From positions 380,362 through 444,361 of the forward strand of contig NZ_JAMGSL010000003.1 of the NCBI RefSeq assembly GCF_025195125.1: DNA of 64,000 nt. The letters run 5' to 3'. Of the stretch, positions 63,319 through 64,000 are shown in pieces. Source of the DNA: Streptomyces sp. Je 1-79. GTDB lineage: Bacteria > Actinomycetota > Actinomycetes > Streptomycetales > Streptomycetaceae. The stretch's first letter is position 1; each line of letters begins with the position of its first letter. The translations under genes were made by a program, and so were the position numbers. The notes beneath the pieces are model-generated. The model did not search any database. It was given only the letters and a program-made list of their open reading frames with translations, and had not been told where the DNA came from.

Positions 63319-64000
63319 ATGACCTGGCACATCACCGAGGACGCCGCCGCCTTCCGCGCCGCCGCCCACGACCACTTCGCCGCCGACCCCGCGCGCAACA
63401 CCGTGCTGCTCACCCTCAGCGAAGGCGCGCGCCGCCGGCCCCTCCCCTCCGCGCGGTACGGCTGGTGGACCGAGCCGGACGGCCGGGTGACCGGAGCCTT
63501 CCTCTTCACGCTGCCCCACGAACCCGCGCTCGGCCCGATGCCCGTGGCGGCCGCCCGCGCCCTCGTCCGCGCCCTGCCGGACGCGGCCGAGGTGACGAGC
63601 GTGCGCGGCGAGGCGGAGACGGCCGAGGCGTTCGCCCAGGAGGCCTGGGGCGGGAGCGGGGCGTGGACGACCGCGCGCCGGATGCGGCTCTACCGGCTCG
63701 GCGAACCCACTCCGCCGGACCCCGCGCCGCCGGGCCGGGCGCGGACGGCGGTCGCCGAGGACATCCCGCTCGCCGTGGAGTGGATGCGGCACTTCGCCCG
63801 TGACATCGGCGAGGACGCCGACGTCGACTACGCCCCGAACATCGAGCCCCGCGTCGCCGACGGCCGACTCCACCTCTGGGAGACGGACGACGGACCGGTG
63901 TCCATGGCGAGCGTCTCGCCGGTCGTGGCGGGCCAGGCCCGGGTCTCGCCGGTCTTCACGCCCGCCGGGCTGCGCGGCCGTGGGTACGCGGGCGCCGTCA
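63319..64000 (+). CDS. GNAT-family N-acetyltransferase, cut by window edge
   Basis: The frame is open to the window end, 227 codons seen. N-terminal half reads MTWHITEDAAAFRAAAHDHF; the acetyl-CoA loop region is at the visible C-terminus, VSPVFTPAGLRGRGYAGAV, matching the R-G-x-G-x-A/G motif. Two GNAT-like halves are likely, as in other Streptomyces proteins of this length. TAGCAC lies 11 bases before the ATG and no ribosome site is seen, so the message is probably leaderless. Acceptor unknown. Confidence 0.85.
   Translation, partial: MTWHITEDAAAFRAAAHDHFAADPARNTVLLTLSEGARRRPLPSARYGWWTEPDGRVTGAFLFTLPHEPALGPMPVAAARALVRALPDAAEVTSVRGEAETAEAFAQEAWGGSGAWTTARRMRLYRLGEPTPPDPAPPGRARTAVAEDIPLAVEWMRHFARDIGEDADVDYAPNIEPRVADGRLHLWETDDGPVSMASVSPVVAGQARVSPVFTPAGLRGRGYAGAV

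Overview
The window is about 64 kb of very GC-rich DNA with Streptomyces-type gene content: GTG starts, many 4-nt GTGA/ATGA gene overlaps, leaderless-looking starts, lipoproteins, and families such as DUF4097, DUF2330, DUF5336 and FetB. It reads as chromosomal core or near-core DNA. I see no prophage, IS element, CRISPR array or large biosynthetic cluster. A single tRNA-Val(UAC) at 3.2 kb has the eroded 3' part of a serine-hydrolase gene beside it.

Layout: 0-5 kb, response regulator, FmdB zinc ribbon, surface proteins, tRNA, universal stress protein. 5-10 kb, GntR regulator facing a small conserved gene across paired operators, then DedA, DoxX, PhoD phosphatase and a secreted HNH nuclease. 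10-19 kb, FetB-like permease, HAD hydrolase, peptidoglycan-binding protein, an MFS exporter fused to a winged helix, GNAT plus ABM monooxygenase, a serpin, an O-methyltransferase and a DUF2330 protein. 19.7-22.5 kb, CYP125-like P450 divergent from a FadA5-like thiolase. 22.5-29.2 kb, a cell-wall hydrolase and a cobalamin-riboswitch operon (two anchored surface proteins, EcfT, fused EcfA, S component). 29-38 kb, MBL protein, aldehyde dehydrogenase plus 3Fe-4S ferredoxin, two paralogous lipoproteins, a KstR-like TetR regulator, and a glycosyltransferase/methyltransferase/prenyltransferase-like operon. 38-48 kb, an Rv3520c-like LLM oxidoreductase, DUF5336, amidase, AlkD-like protein, DUF4097 and S9 peptidase. 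49-58 kb, FadE34-like acyl-CoA dehydrogenase, Ltp1-like thiolase, MFS exporter, an orphaned response regulator, then MaoC (Rv3538-like), zinc alcohol dehydrogenase and Hsd4A-like SDR. 58-64 kb, a small disordered protein, a beta-propeller-like protein, Nif3, zinc ribbon, RNase H/phosphatase and a GNAT cut by the window edge.

The main result is that the lipid genes spread over 38 kb look like one regulon. They resemble the mycobacterial KstR/cholesterol side-chain genes (cyp125, fadA5, kstR, Rv3520c, fadE34, ltp1, Rv3538, hsd4A). TnnAACnnGTTnnA sites or close variants lie in front of the P450, the thiolase, the aldehyde dehydrogenase, the acyl-CoA dehydrogenase, the MaoC operon and the regulator itself. 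A second palindrome, CTGACnnnCCGTCAG or a variant, lies at five of these control regions. No sterol-ring degradation genes are present here. The second highlight is the cobalamin-riboswitch operon, whose first product has a squalene-cyclase/intrinsic-factor-like fold signature beside a complete ECF transporter. Smaller oddities are tandem duplications across stop codons, a frameshifted gene, a histidine-kinase remnant, and a CTG start.
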